Origin: CAJXMH01 sp964001305
GTDB taxonomy: Bacteria > Bacteroidota > Bacteroidia > Flavobacteriales_E > Vicingaceae
DNA length: 64,000 bases
Reading direction: 5' to 3'
Assembly: GCA_964001305.1 (NCBI GenBank)
Contig: CAXFAI010000036.1
Span: 193,943 to 257,942 of the forward strand
Shown here: piece by piece, positions 19,601 through 27,748 of the stretch
How positions within the stretch are numbered: the stretch's first letter is position 1
Layout: each line of letters opens with the position of its first letter
Notes under the pieces: model-generated
Database searches by the model: none
Told to the model about the DNA's origin: nothing
The model's input: only the letters and a program-made list of their open reading frames with translations
Translations under genes and position numbers: made by a program

Positions 19601-22600
19601 TTTGTGCAATTGGAGACTCTAGTACTTGGGTTGGTCCAATTAATGTAACAACTCTTTGTAATCCATTTACTGCAACGTATACCAACAATTTCGATAGTGA
19701 AGCATTAGACTTACTTCCATCTTGTTGGAGTATGTATGATACATACCAAACAACAGCTTGGATTGAGGTAGAAGATCTGACTGGTAGCAATGCACCCTAT
19801 TCGGGAACACAAGCACTTTACATGTATTCATCATATGGATTTAGCGCAGGTTCAGATACATTAGCAGCTATAAGTCCTGCTTATAGTGACATGAAACTAG
19901 GTGATAAACGCTTTAGGTTTCAAGCAAAATCTTCGAGCACTTCAAACCAATTAATAGTTGGAACAGTTTCATCACCTTTAATTCCTTCCAGTTTTGTACC
20001 CTTAGATACGTTTAGTTTTGCAAGTTCATATACATTCAATGAATATGTTGTAGAAGTAACAGCGGATAATGGCTATAATGGAAATGATGAATACCTTGTG
20101 TTAGCTCATGGACTAGGTTCTACATATTCTTATATTGTCATAGATGATTTTGTTTATGAAGATATCCCTAGCTGTAATAACGTAAGCAATTTTGCAACTG
20201 ACTCAATTATGAATACCTCAATAGACCTTACTTGGACAGCAGGAGGTAGCGAGGTTGATTGGGATATTGAATATGGACCAACAGGGTTTACTCTAGGTGC
20301 AGGTACTATTGCAAAAGCAAGTAGTTCCCCTTATCGACTTAGCGGTTTAACACCGTCAACAACTTATGATTTCTATATTTCTGGAAATTGTGCAAAATCA
20401 ACAAGCCCAGTAATTGGGCCAATAACAGCAACGACCTACTTCAATTCTCCGCAAGGATATAGCTGTTCAAGCGGAACAAATGCTCCTCTATTTACAGAAG
20501 AGTTTGATAATTCAAATTTTTGGACAGGAGACCTTGGAACAGGAAGTACTGCTAGAAAATGGAATGTTAAATCTGGAGGAACAACATCCGGAAGCACAGG
20601 ACCAAGCTCTGCTCATAGTGGAACTTATTACCTTTATTATGAAGCTTCAAGTGGAACACCAACTCAAGCTACTATCGTTTCAAACGGTATTGACTTATCT
20701 GTTGCTTCTGAGTATGCTGAATTAAGCTTCTGGATTCATGCCTATGGAAGCACAATGGGAACTTTTAATTTAGGCGTTAGCTCTTCTGCTATAGGTCCGT
20801 TTACAAATGTATTTTCTTGGTCGGACGAATTACAAACTTCAAATGGAGACGCTTGGGAAAATGTGGGTGTAGATTTAAGTGCGTACATCGGTCAAACCAT
20901 TTATTTACAAATGGACATGCAACAAGGGTCTGATTATTATGGGGATATGAGTTTTGATTTATTTGAAATTAATACTTGTTTAAGTTGTTTACCACCAAGT
21001 TCTCCTTCTAGTTCAAACATTTCTACTACATCTGTTGATTTGGCTTGGACTGCTAATACTGCAACTAGTTGGGAGATCGAGTACGGCCCGAGTGGATTTA
21101 CTCAAGGAGCAGGAGCTACTATAACAGCAAATTCTAATCCTTACACATTAAGTGGTTTGACTTCAACAACTGAATATGATTGGTATTTAAGGGAACTATG
21201 TGGACCTGGAGATGAAAGCAGCTGGATAAGCGGAGGAACATTCACTACTCTATGTGATACTTACTCTCTGCCTTTTACAGAAAATTTTGAAAACACAGGT
21301 GTAATTCCTAATTGTTGGGAACAAGGTGTTTCTAATTCTGAAGATTGGAAATTTGGTTCAGGAACAGCTGCAACTTATGGACCAACTTCAGGCATGGGAG
21401 GAAGTGGCTACTATGCCTGGTTAGATGATAGCAGCCCTCATAATACGGCAAGTTCATTAGAATCACCAAATATTAATTTAGGAGCTGCCGCCAACCCTGG
21501 TTTAGAATTCCAAATGTGGTCTGAAAGTCATGCTTCAACTGAATCGCAGTTTTTATTGCATATCGAAGTAGATGCTGGAAGTGGTTTCACAAACTTGAGA
21601 ACATTGGATGTAGAAAATAATGGTTGGGAACTTCAACGAATTAGTCTATACGATTATATAGGTCAAACCATAAAAATTCGTTTTACAGGTGAAGAAGTAG
21701 GCACAGGCTACCAGAAGGATATTGCTATAGACAACATTAGTATAGATGATAACTTCGAATGTGAAGACCCTACCAACCTTGTAGAGGTTTATAAATCTGA
21801 CACTTCAGCTGTCTTGTTATGGGATGTTAACCCTACGCCAGGCATATACTACTGGGTTCAATGGAAAGAATATGGCACAGCCAATTGGAACAATAAATTC
21901 ATGAGTAATAATATTGGTCGCCATGATGTAAGTGGATTAAAGCCTAATACCTCTTATTTATGGCAAGTTAGATCTAACTGTATGGCGGGATGGAGTAATC
22001 CTGTTTGGAAACATTTCAAAACACTAAGTGCACCTTGCCTTGTTCCAACGAATATTAGAACGCACTGGAAGTTTTCAGATCAAGTACAAGTTAGATGGGA
22101 CACAATGCCAAATAGTATTCACTATCGATTGAGATATAGAGAACAAGGAACAACTACCTGGCAACCAGTTATACAAACGGCTGAGACATCATATTGGATT
22201 GTAGGTCTTACTGCAAACACTACTTATGAGTACCAAGTTAAATCAACTTGTGAATGGGGCTTTACTTCAGGAACAGTCTGGAGTTCTACGTATAGCTTTA
22301 CAACAACTGGAACCGCTGCGCCTTTGGCTCCTTCTCGTCTTAAATTTCAATCGAACGAAAATGAATTAGATCAACAAGTTAACATTTATCCAAATCCAAA
22401 TAATGGAGAATTTAACCTTTCTTTCAATTTGGAGCTTGATAAATCTTATAGACTTGAAATTAGAGATGTAACCGGAAGATTGATTCAAAAAGAAGACTTG
22501 CGTGGAACTGGTCAAACTATTTCTAAACCCATGAGAATTGATGATGCGGCAGGAGTTTACTTCATGAGAATATTCTCAGATCAAGAAACTACTATTAAAA

Positions 22601-22617
22601 GAATCATCATTGAATAG
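16651..22617 (+). CDS. Giant T9SS-secreted Fn3/MAM/GEVED-domain protein
   Basis: This 1,988-residue protein is a paralogue of the preceding giant protein. A signal peptide (about 1-23) is followed by an N-terminal domain with Asp/Gly-rich calcium-like loops (DDYGDGLDGSSW, about 90-101). Fn3 modules alternate with jelly-roll/MAM-like domains at about 243-423 and 1263-1445. A GEVED-type domain lies at about 767-908 (WIDWNNDLDFEDAGE). Further Fn3 and MAM-like modules follow. The last 85 or so residues are a T9SS sorting domain (NIYPNPNNGEF, DVTGRLIQ, GVYFMRI). It is predicted to be exported by Sec and then T9SS to the cell surface, probably for adhesion or matrix binding (inference). A terminator follows at 22634. 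Confidence 0.82.
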   Translation: MKKLLLLIGLTFTLTFSQKLYSQCTGAQSSIDLTIDFTGDSYPEEDAWKIINTSTGATVDSVCFGVYSSGGTANITLCLDTGITYVLQALDDYGDGLDGSSWSIDYTFGGNIGTLGSNNYNVAINNPYCGASYSNNEVADSISFYVTYVAAPSCLPPTSLTSSNVSSSSADLSWTENNGASSWNLEYGPSGFTPGTGTTVNINSNPYTLTGLNAAAAYDWHINSDCGGSTSPNAFGGSFTTLFNSPRTITCNTGNLTSTFTEEFDNTNFWTGDIGSGTTARMWNIISGSTGSGSTGPTGAHSGSTYLYYEASSGTPTQATIVSNAIDLTGAIQVADLSFWMHAYGSSMGTFTLGVGTSSSGPFTTLFTWNQEHQTASSDPWENIGVDLDAYIGQTIYLQMDMLQGSNYYGDMSFDLFEIKTCANCVAPTALNSSNLSTSSADLSWTENGSATQWQIEFGTVGFSLGNGTSILTSSLTHSISGLSANTSYDSYVRSICGPADTSAWSALHNFNTPCAAVNSFPYIENFDGGLTNSVWNCWNVINDDSDGYTWSQASTYITPRSGSNTAHGMGSNNDHLISPQIALPGAMNMRLKIYDIVESSTYRNDYYVLVSTTGTAVSDFTDTLAFYSVTNTSWTERIIDLSAYSGMNIYIDFWQNYSGSTYYGFGLDDFTIEEIPACVAPTALTLDSLSSTTASISWTDNAGASNWDIEYDTTGFTQGTGNSTTASSSAHTISGLTANSSYDIYVRADCGSSQSSWVGPITVYTGYCIPSPSSVDNSGITNVSFSTVNNTTSTETNNYGDYSAMVGDISQTTTVAVDITYETGYTYVTEIWIDWNNDLDFEDAGENVYSGTSTSANPTTLNASFVVPLNAPLGHHRMRIGGADTGPPTPCYTGSYGSYEDYTVNVIAPPSCPAPNSELTSNISSNSFDLNWTEVGSATTWMIEYDTSGFALGTGNNSVISSNPTTISSLLANTSYDIYLRSICAIGDSSTWVGPINVTTLCNPFTATYTNNFDSEALDLLPSCWSMYDTYQTTAWIEVEDLTGSNAPYSGTQALYMYSSYGFSAGSDTLAAISPAYSDMKLGDKRFRFQAKSSSTSNQLIVGTVSSPLIPSSFVPLDTFSFASSYTFNEYVVEVTADNGYNGNDEYLVLAHGLGSTYSYIVIDDFVYEDIPSCNNVSNFATDSIMNTSIDLTWTAGGSEVDWDIEYGPTGFTLGAGTIAKASSSPYRLSGLTPSTTYDFYISGNCAKSTSPVIGPITATTYFNSPQGYSCSSGTNAPLFTEEFDNSNFWTGDLGTGSTARKWNVKSGGTTSGSTGPSSAHSGTYYLYYEASSGTPTQATIVSNGIDLSVASEYAELSFWIHAYGSTMGTFNLGVSSSAIGPFTNVFSWSDELQTSNGDAWENVGVDLSAYIGQTIYLQMDMQQGSDYYGDMSFDLFEINTCLSCLPPSSPSSSNISTTSVDLAWTANTATSWEIEYGPSGFTQGAGATITANSNPYTLSGLTSTTEYDWYLRELCGPGDESSWISGGTFTTLCDTYSLPFTENFENTGVIPNCWEQGVSNSEDWKFGSGTAATYGPTSGMGGSGYYAWLDDSSPHNTASSLESPNINLGAAANPGLEFQMWSESHASTESQFLLHIEVDAGSGFTNLRTLDVENNGWELQRISLYDYIGQTIKIRFTGEEVGTGYQKDIAIDNISIDDNFECEDPTNLVEVYKSDTSAVLLWDVNPTPGIYYWVQWKEYGTANWNNKFMSNNIGRHDVSGLKPNTSYLWQVRSNCMAGWSNPVWKHFKTLSAPCLVPTNIRTHWKFSDQVQVRWDTMPNSIHYRLRYREQGTTTWQPVIQTAETSYWIVGLTANTTYEYQVKSTCEWGFTSGTVWSSTYSFTTTGTAAPLAPSRLKFQSNENELDQQVNIYPNPNNGEFNLSFNLELDKSYRLEIRDVTGRLIQKEDLRGTGQTISKPMRIDDAAGVYFMRIFSDQETTIKRIIIE
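17390..20990 (+). repeat. Long-range duplicated MAM-like domain within the second giant gene
   Basis: A segment of about 540 bp at about 17390-17930 recurs at about 20453-20990, offset 3,063 bp (1,021 codons). A nearly unchanged block encodes YYEASSGTPTQATIVSN in both copies. Confidence 0.75.
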
Positions 22618-22633
22618 GTTTTAAAATAAATCC

Positions 22634-22671
22634 AAAAAGCCATCTTAGTTTAATAAGGTGGCTTTTTTTTT
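22634..22671 (+). terminator. Rho-independent terminator after the second giant gene
   Basis: The stem AAGCCATCTTA/TAAGGTGGCTT (one G-U pair) is followed by a run of nine T residues. Confidence 0.9.
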
Positions 22672-22689
22672 ACCATTCATCAAACCATA

Positions 22690-22721
22690 TTTGAAGAAGA
22701 TTCGGTTAATATTTAATTTCG
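22690..22721 (+). promoter_or_regulatory. Candidate promoter of the M13 peptidase gene
   Basis: TTTG at 22690-22693 and TAATTTCG at 22714-22721 are spaced by 20 nt, close to the Bacteroidota pattern with one mismatch in the -7 box. The ATG at 22734 lies 12 nt downstream. Confidence 0.5.
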
Positions 22722-22733
22722 AAAAAAATTTCT

Positions 22734-24782
22734 ATGAAAAATCTACTTACCCTGACTGCCATTACCACTATTCTACTATTTGCTTGTCAACCTAAAGCAG
22801 ACGAAAAGCAAGAAGAGCAGCAAATTAGAGAACATAAAGGGTTTCCATTATCAAATTTAGACTCCTCGGTTGAACCTTGTGATAATTTCTATCAATATGC
22901 AATTGGTGGATGGCTTAAAGAAAATCCTGTTCCATCTACCGAAAGCAGATGGAGTAGTTTTAATGTGGTTTTAGAAAGCAACAATAAAAAACTGAAAGCT
23001 ATACTAGAAGAATTTTCCACTTCCGAACCATCTAAAGGTAGCATGGAACAGAAGATTGGCGACTTCTATTTAAGTATTATGGACTCTACCCGCGCTGAAG
23101 AACTGGGGATGAGTCCATTATCTGATGAATTGCAAAGGATTGAAAAAATTGAAAATGCAATAGATCTAATTCAGGTTGTTGCTTATCATAAAACAATCGG
23201 GGTAAATTCTCTTTTTGGACTATACGTTGGACAAGATGATAAAAACAGCGAGCAATACATTACTCATGTTTATCAAAGTGGGATTGGTTTACCAGACAAA
23301 GATTATTATTTGAAGGATGACGAAAAATCAAAAGAAATTCAAGATGCATATCTAGTTCATATTGAAAAAATGATGGCTTTGGCTAAAATGGATAAACCAA
23401 AAGAGTTATCAAAAATTATTTATGAAATGGAAACCAACTTGGCGAAAATTTCTATGAGTAGAGTTGATCGTCGTGATCCTGAAAAGACATATAACAAGTT
23501 AGCAGTTTCTAAACTTCAAACTGACTTCAATAACATCAATTGGACAAGTGCTTTTAATGAAATGGGTATCCAATCCATTGACTCAATCATTGTGGGACAA
23601 CCTGATTTCTTTAGTGGAATAAACAACTACATAAGTGAATATAGTATAGACAATTGGAAGGCATATCTAAAATGGAGGTTGCTAGATAGTTACGCTTCAG
23701 AACTTAGTAGCGATTTTGTAAATCAAAATTTTGACTTCTTTGGCAAAACATTAAGTGGAACTGAAGAAATGAAACCGAGATGGAAAAGAGCTTTACAAAA
23801 AGTGAATGGTAATGTTGGTCAATTATTAGGAAAAGCATTTGTTGAAAAACATTTCTCCGAAAGCTCCAAAGCTGATGTAGCACAAATGGTAGAAAATTTA
23901 AGAGCGGTATTTAAGGAAAGAATCATGAAGCTGGATTGGATGAGTGAAGAAACCAAATTAAAAGCCATTGAAAAATTAGAAGCTTTTGATAAAAAAATTG
24001 GCTACCCTGATAAGTGGAAAGACTATTCTTCTCTTGAAATTACCGCCGATAACCAAGTGCAAAACGTAATGAATTCGTCGAAATTTAATTTTGAATACAT
24101 GATTAATAAGCTTGGAAAACCAATTGACCGTGACGAATGGTTTATGAATCCACAAACGGTAAATGCATATTACAGTTCATCTAAAAATGAGATTGTTTTC
24201 CCAGCAGGAATTTTACAACCTCCATTTTATGACCCCAATGCTGACGATGCTTTAAATTATGGCGGAATTGGAGCCGTTATTGGGCATGAATTTACTCACG
24301 GATTCGATGACCAAGGAAGTAAATATGATGCAAAAGGCAATCTTTCCAATTGGTGGACGGATGAGGATCGAAAGCGTTTTGAAGAAAGAGCGCAACTTGT
24401 AGTTAGTCAATTTGATGGATTTGAACCCTTAGATAGCTTGCACGTTAATGGAGAATTGACCTTGGGTGAAAATATCGCTGATTTAGGTGGTGTTACCTTA
24501 GCCTATCACGCTTTGGAAAAAGAGTTAGAAAAGAAAGGTAAACCAGAACCGATTGATGGCTATAGCTACCAACAACGTTTTTTCTTAGGTTGGGCTCAAG
24601 TTTGGCATATGAATATGACTGAAAAAGAATTGAGAAAGCGAGTAGCTACAGACCCGCACTCTCCTGGTGAATACCGCGTAAATGGACCGCTTGCCAATAT
24701 GGTTGAGTTTGCCAATGCATTTGACTGTGGACCAGGTTCTCCAATGGTAAATAGCGACTCTACAAAAGCAATTATTTGGTAA
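22734..24782 (+). CDS. M13 family (neprilysin/PepO-like) zinc endopeptidase, lipoprotein
   Basis: This 682-residue metallo-endopeptidase probably degrades oligopeptides in the periplasm or at the cell surface. The N-terminus is a lipoprotein signal with cysteine at about residue 18 (LLFACQ). The catalytic zinc site is complete: HEFTH with H518, E519 and H522, and the third ligand E579 in GENIADLGG. The PPFYDPNADDALNYGGIGAVIGHE region and the C-terminal RVNGPLANMVEFANAFDC segment are typical of M13. Length fits the family. It lies behind its own candidate promoter, and a DUF1232 gene starts directly after its stop codon, so the two may be cotranscribed. Confidence 0.93.
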   Translation: MKNLLTLTAITTILLFACQPKADEKQEEQQIREHKGFPLSNLDSSVEPCDNFYQYAIGGWLKENPVPSTESRWSSFNVVLESNNKKLKAILEEFSTSEPSKGSMEQKIGDFYLSIMDSTRAEELGMSPLSDELQRIEKIENAIDLIQVVAYHKTIGVNSLFGLYVGQDDKNSEQYITHVYQSGIGLPDKDYYLKDDEKSKEIQDAYLVHIEKMMALAKMDKPKELSKIIYEMETNLAKISMSRVDRRDPEKTYNKLAVSKLQTDFNNINWTSAFNEMGIQSIDSIIVGQPDFFSGINNYISEYSIDNWKAYLKWRLLDSYASELSSDFVNQNFDFFGKTLSGTEEMKPRWKRALQKVNGNVGQLLGKAFVEKHFSESSKADVAQMVENLRAVFKERIMKLDWMSEETKLKAIEKLEAFDKKIGYPDKWKDYSSLEITADNQVQNVMNSSKFNFEYMINKLGKPIDRDEWFMNPQTVNAYYSSSKNEIVFPAGILQPPFYDPNADDALNYGGIGAVIGHEFTHGFDDQGSKYDAKGNLSNWWTDEDRKRFEERAQLVVSQFDGFEPLDSLHVNGELTLGENIADLGGVTLAYHALEKELEKKGKPEPIDGYSYQQRFFLGWAQVWHMNMTEKELRKRVATDPHSPGEYRVNGPLANMVEFANAFDCGPGSPMVNSDSTKAIIW

Positions 24783-25190
24783 GTGACTGAAAAAGAACCA
24801 AGGGGATTTAAAAAAGCAAAGCAAAAAGCAGAATCTTTTCTTTCAAACAAAGAAAAACTAAAGAAACTGCTTCAAGATGGGGAACAGAAAGCCCTAGCTA
24901 AAAAACAGAAGTTAGAAAGTGTTTGGACAGATGTTCAAACACTTTTTCGCTTGGTAAAAGCTTGGGTAAAAAAAGAGTATACGGCAATTCCATGGAAAAG
25001 CATCTTATATATTATTGCATCTGTTCTCTATTTTGTAAATCCTCTAGATGTAATACCTGACTTCATTCCCCTAACTGGATTACTGGATGATATCACAATA
25101 CTTACTTTTGTTATTAACTCTGTAAAAGGAGATATAGAAGAATTCAAAAAATGGGAAATTTCGAACGAAGAGGGTGAAACTATTTCATAA
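24783..25190 (+). CDS. YkvA-like DUF1232 membrane protein
   Basis: This 135-residue protein starts with GTG immediately after the peptidase stop. The N-terminal about 65 residues are lysine- and glutamate-rich and probably helical. The C-terminal DUF1232 segment (about residues 75-120) has YFVNPLDVIPDFIPLTGLLDD, the family hallmark, in two hydrophobic stretches. The molecular role of DUF1232 proteins is not established. It overlaps the following methyltransferase gene by 17 nt, indicating translational coupling. Confidence 0.8.
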   Translation: MTEKEPRGFKKAKQKAESFLSNKEKLKKLLQDGEQKALAKKQKLESVWTDVQTLFRLVKAWVKKEYTAIPWKSILYIIASVLYFVNPLDVIPDFIPLTGLLDDITILTFVINSVKGDIEEFKKWEISNEEGETIS

Positions 25191-25959
25191 GGTATTTTCT
25201 TTTATTACTTACTTATTAAGAAGTTTCCATCTTCATGGAATCCACTCCCCTTTTGTGTTCAACCTTCAGCATGATGTAATCCGAAGTAAAGAAAGGTATT
25301 ATGCTTTCGATGAAATTGAATCTATTCGAGCCAAATTACTTTTAACCACTAAAGAAATAGAAGTTGAAGATTTTGGTGCTGGTTCTACATATACAAAAAG
25401 TAATACAAGAACGATTCAGAGCATTGCAAAGCAAGCGAGTAAAAAACCCAAACATGCTCAGCTACTATTCAGAATTGCTTATCACTTCCAACCAAAAACG
25501 ATTTTAGAATTAGGGACATCGCTTGGACTTACTACAGCCTATTTAGGAAAAGCTTGCCCAAATGCTAAAATCATTACCCTAGAGGGGTCTGATTCCATAG
25601 CAAAAGTGGCAACAGTAAACCACAATAAACTAAACATTCACAATATTAAATTGCTTGTTGGTGAATTTAGCCAACACCTCGATTCGGCGATTGAAGATCT
25701 GCAAACCATTGATTTTGCTTACGTTGATGGCAACCATAAAAAAGAGCCCACTCTTGCCTACTTTGAAAAACTTTTACCGCATAAAAGCGAAAATTCCATT
25801 TTTGTTTTTGATGATATCTATTGGTCGAAAGAAATGACCGCCGCATGGAAAGAAATTAAAAAGCATAAAGCCGTAAGACAAACTATTGATCTTTATGAAT
25901 TTGGCTTGGTTTTCTTTAAGAATGACCAAGAAAGGGAACATTTTACCGTTTATCACTAA
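25174..25959 (+). CDS. Class I SAM-dependent (O-)methyltransferase
   Basis: This 261-residue protein starts with GTG inside the DUF1232 gene. The Rossmann-type SAM-binding motif ILELGTSLGLTTAYL lies at about residues 109-123. The acidic strand-2 segment IITLEGS follows, and FAYVDGNHKKEPT (about 190-202) resembles the metal or substrate loop of small O-methyltransferases. The N-terminus (about 1-90) is a basic extension with an LHGIHSPFVF motif seen in Bacteroidota homologues. The substrate is unknown. It overlaps the upstream gene and ends 40 nt before an ABC ATPase gene. Confidence 0.75.
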   Translation: MKLFHKVFSFITYLLRSFHLHGIHSPFVFNLQHDVIRSKERYYAFDEIESIRAKLLLTTKEIEVEDFGAGSTYTKSNTRTIQSIAKQASKKPKHAQLLFRIAYHFQPKTILELGTSLGLTTAYLGKACPNAKIITLEGSDSIAKVATVNHNKLNIHNIKLLVGEFSQHLDSAIEDLQTIDFAYVDGNHKKEPTLAYFEKLLPHKSENSIFVFDDIYWSKEMTAAWKEIKKHKAVRQTIDLYEFGLVFFKNDQEREHFTVYH

Positions 25960-25987
25960 CTTTCTAAAGTCAACATTGGTAAAAGTT

Positions 25988-25995
25988 TACATTTG
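25988..25995 (+). promoter_or_regulatory. Candidate -7 element before the LolD-like ATPase gene
   Basis: TACATTTG matches TAnnTTTG and ends 4 nt before the ATG at 26000, implying a leaderless or nearly leaderless mRNA if used. No clear -33 TTG is at standard spacing. Confidence 0.35.
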
Positions 25996-25999
25996 ACTT

Positions 26000-26719
26000 A
26001 TGCAAGAAGAATTGCCCATCATAAAAATTGAACGTTTAGTTAGAAACTTTAGACTTGGCAAACAATTAATTAAGGTGCTAAAAGGCTTAGAGTTTTCCAT
26101 AAATAAGAATGAATATGTTGCTTTAATGGGCCCCTCAGGTTCAGGAAAATCTACCTTAATGAATATTTTAGGGTGTCTTGACACGCCAACCTCTGGAACC
26201 TACTTATTAAATAAAAAGGATGTAAGTAGCCTATCAGATGATGAGTTAGCAGAAATTCGAAATAAAGAAATCGGCTTTGTATTTCAAACATTTAATTTGT
26301 TGCCACGCTCTTCAGCTTTAGATAATGTTGCTCTGCCATTGGTTTATGCTGGTTTAAACAAAAATGAGAGAGAGCAAAAAGCATTGCAAGTACTTGAACA
26401 AGTAGGTTTAGGAGACCGTGTTAAACATAAACCAAATGAATTATCAGGAGGTCAACGTCAAAGAGTTGCAGTTGCGAGAGCGCTGGTAAATAATCCATCT
26501 ATCATTCTGGCAGATGAGCCAACTGGAAACTTGGACTCAAAGACTTCTTATGAGATTATGGCACTATTTGATGAGATTCATAAAAATGGAAATACGATTA
26601 TTCTCGTTACTCATGAAGAAGACATCGCTCAGCATGCCCATCGAATTATTCGATTAAAAGATGGCCAAATAGAGAAAGATGAATTGAACAAAAGTGTAAG
26701 TTCGTTTGCTAATTCTTGA
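26000..26719 (+). CDS. LolD/MacB-like ABC transporter ATP-binding protein
   Basis: This 239-residue ATPase belongs to the MacB/LolD/FtsE group, which drives lipoprotein release or periplasmic mechanotransmission. It has Walker A GPSGSGKST (about residues 44-52), a Q-loop in GFVFQTFNLLPRSSALDNV, signature LSGGQRQRVAVARA, Walker B IILADEPTGNLDS and H-loop LVTHE. The NLLPRSSALDNVALPL stretch is characteristic of the LolD/MacB clade. No permease partner lies next to it, so it probably serves a subunit encoded elsewhere. The adenosyltransferase gene follows with a near-zero gap. Confidence 0.88.
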   Translation: MQEELPIIKIERLVRNFRLGKQLIKVLKGLEFSINKNEYVALMGPSGSGKSTLMNILGCLDTPTSGTYLLNKKDVSSLSDDELAEIRNKEIGFVFQTFNLLPRSSALDNVALPLVYAGLNKNEREQKALQVLEQVGLGDRVKHKPNELSGGQRQRVAVARALVNNPSIILADEPTGNLDSKTSYEIMALFDEIHKNGNTIILVTHEEDIAQHAHRIIRLKDGQIEKDELNKSVSSFANS

Positions 26720-26733
26720 TACAAAAAGAATCC

Positions 26734-27285
26734 ATGAAAATTTATACCAAGAAAGGAGATAGTGGCCAAACGTCACTTATTGGAGGAACCAGAGTTGCCA
26801 AACATGATTTGAGAATAGAGTCTTATGGAACTGTAGATGAATTAAACTCTTATATGGGTTTAATTCGAGATTACAATACAGACCCTGAAGTGAAGGCAGT
26901 TATTCTTGAAATACAAGACCGCTTATTTACAATCGGTTCGCATTTGGCTGCTGATCCCGAAAGATCTAAAATGAAATTACCTGAACTATTCAACTCAGAT
27001 GTTATTTATTTAGAAGAACAAATTGACAAAATGGATCTTGAGCTGGAACCTATGAGATCATTTATTCTTCCAGGTGGAGACCCGATTATATCTTCAACCC
27101 ACATTGCACGTTGCGTTTGCAGAAGAGCTGAGAGAATAACTGTTCATTTAGCTGAAACAGAAAAAGTTGATGAATTAATCATTCAATACCTCAATCGACT
27201 ATCTGATTATCTGTTTACATTATCGCGTAAATTGAGCAAAGATTTGAGAGCAGAAGAAATTCCTTGGAAACCCAAATCTAATTAA
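26734..27285 (+). CDS. PduO-type cob(I)yrinic acid a,c-diamide adenosyltransferase
   Basis: This cytosolic enzyme transfers the 5'-deoxyadenosyl group of ATP to cob(I)alamin-type corrinoids, making coenzyme B12 forms. The start chosen is the ATG at 26734 because family members begin directly with the KIYTKKGDSGQTSL motif; an in-frame TTG at 26716 would overlap the upstream stop. The 183-residue product has the ATP-binding N-terminus, SYGTVDELNSYMG, FILPGG and RCVCRRAER (about 128-136), all typical of PduO/MMAB. No cobalamin riboswitch is visible upstream. It probably supports methylmalonyl-CoA mutase or another B12 enzyme encoded elsewhere. Confidence 0.9.
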   Translation: MKIYTKKGDSGQTSLIGGTRVAKHDLRIESYGTVDELNSYMGLIRDYNTDPEVKAVILEIQDRLFTIGSHLAADPERSKMKLPELFNSDVIYLEEQIDKMDLELEPMRSFILPGGDPIISSTHIARCVCRRAERITVHLAETEKVDELIIQYLNRLSDYLFTLSRKLSKDLRAEEIPWKPKSN

Positions 27286-27335
27286 CACACTGATAATCAA
27301 AACCCTATATCACTTTTAATAATTCGCTTTAAAAG

Positions 27336-27365
27336 TTGATTTTAGTATCAAAAAAATTACTTTTG
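27336..27365 (+). promoter_or_regulatory. Bacteroidota-type promoter of the DUF2795 gene
   Basis: TTG at 27336-27338 and TACTTTTG at 27358-27365 are separated by 19 nt, an exact fit to the -33/-7 pattern, 24 nt before the ATG at 27390. Confidence 0.75.
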
Positions 27366-27389
27366 CGATAATTACAAAACGGCATAAAT

Positions 27390-27611
27390 ATGTATTGGAC
27401 ATTAGAATTAGCCTCTTATCTTGAAGACGCCCCATGGCCAGCTACCAAAGACGAATTGATTGACTATGCAATTCGTGCAGGTGCACCTTTAGAAGTAGTA
27501 GAAAACTTACAAGAAATAGAGGACGAAGGAGAATCTTATGAAACGATAGAAGACATTTGGCCGGATTATCCAACCAAAGAAGATTTCTTCTTCAATGAAG
27601 ATGAATATTAG
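27390..27611 (+). CDS. Small acidic DUF2795 protein
   Basis: This 73-residue, strongly acidic protein has the DUF2795 pattern: MYWTLELASYLEDAPWPATKDELIDYAIRAG..., with the TKDELI.YA helix that recurs in the family. Homologues are widespread in Bacteroidota but have no assigned function. It is a single-gene transcript, with a well-formed promoter upstream and a terminator 22 nt downstream, suggesting strong independent expression. Confidence 0.85.
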   Translation: MYWTLELASYLEDAPWPATKDELIDYAIRAGAPLEVVENLQEIEDEGESYETIEDIWPDYPTKEDFFFNEDEY

Positions 27612-27632
27612 ATAAAATCAGTCACATTCATA

Positions 27633-27666
27633 AAAAAGGTTATTTCAGAGGAAATAGCCTTTTTTT
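27633..27666 (+). terminator. Rho-independent terminator after the DUF2795 gene
   Basis: A 10-bp stem, AGGTTATTTC/GAAATAGCCT (one G-U pair), has an AGAG loop and is followed by six T residues. Confidence 0.9.
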
Positions 27667-27704
27667 ATGCCCATTGGTTAAGCCTTTAGGAGTTCTAAAA
27701 TGAG

Positions 27705-27712
27705 TAACTTTG
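27705..27712 (+). promoter_or_regulatory. Candidate -7 element of secA
   Basis: TAACTTTG matches TAnnTTTG and lies 36 nt upstream of the ATG at 27749. It overlaps the upstream TTG that an extended ORF would use, supporting the downstream ATG as the true start. Confidence 0.55.
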
Positions 27713-27748
27713 GTCTCCTTTTTTAAAAACTTAAACACCGAAACTTTT

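Noticed and set aside
26600..26733. Cobalamin riboswitch upstream of the PduO-type gene
   Set aside because: The upstream sequence is coding for the ABC ATPase up to the start, leaving no room for the riboswitch; no B12-box was seen.
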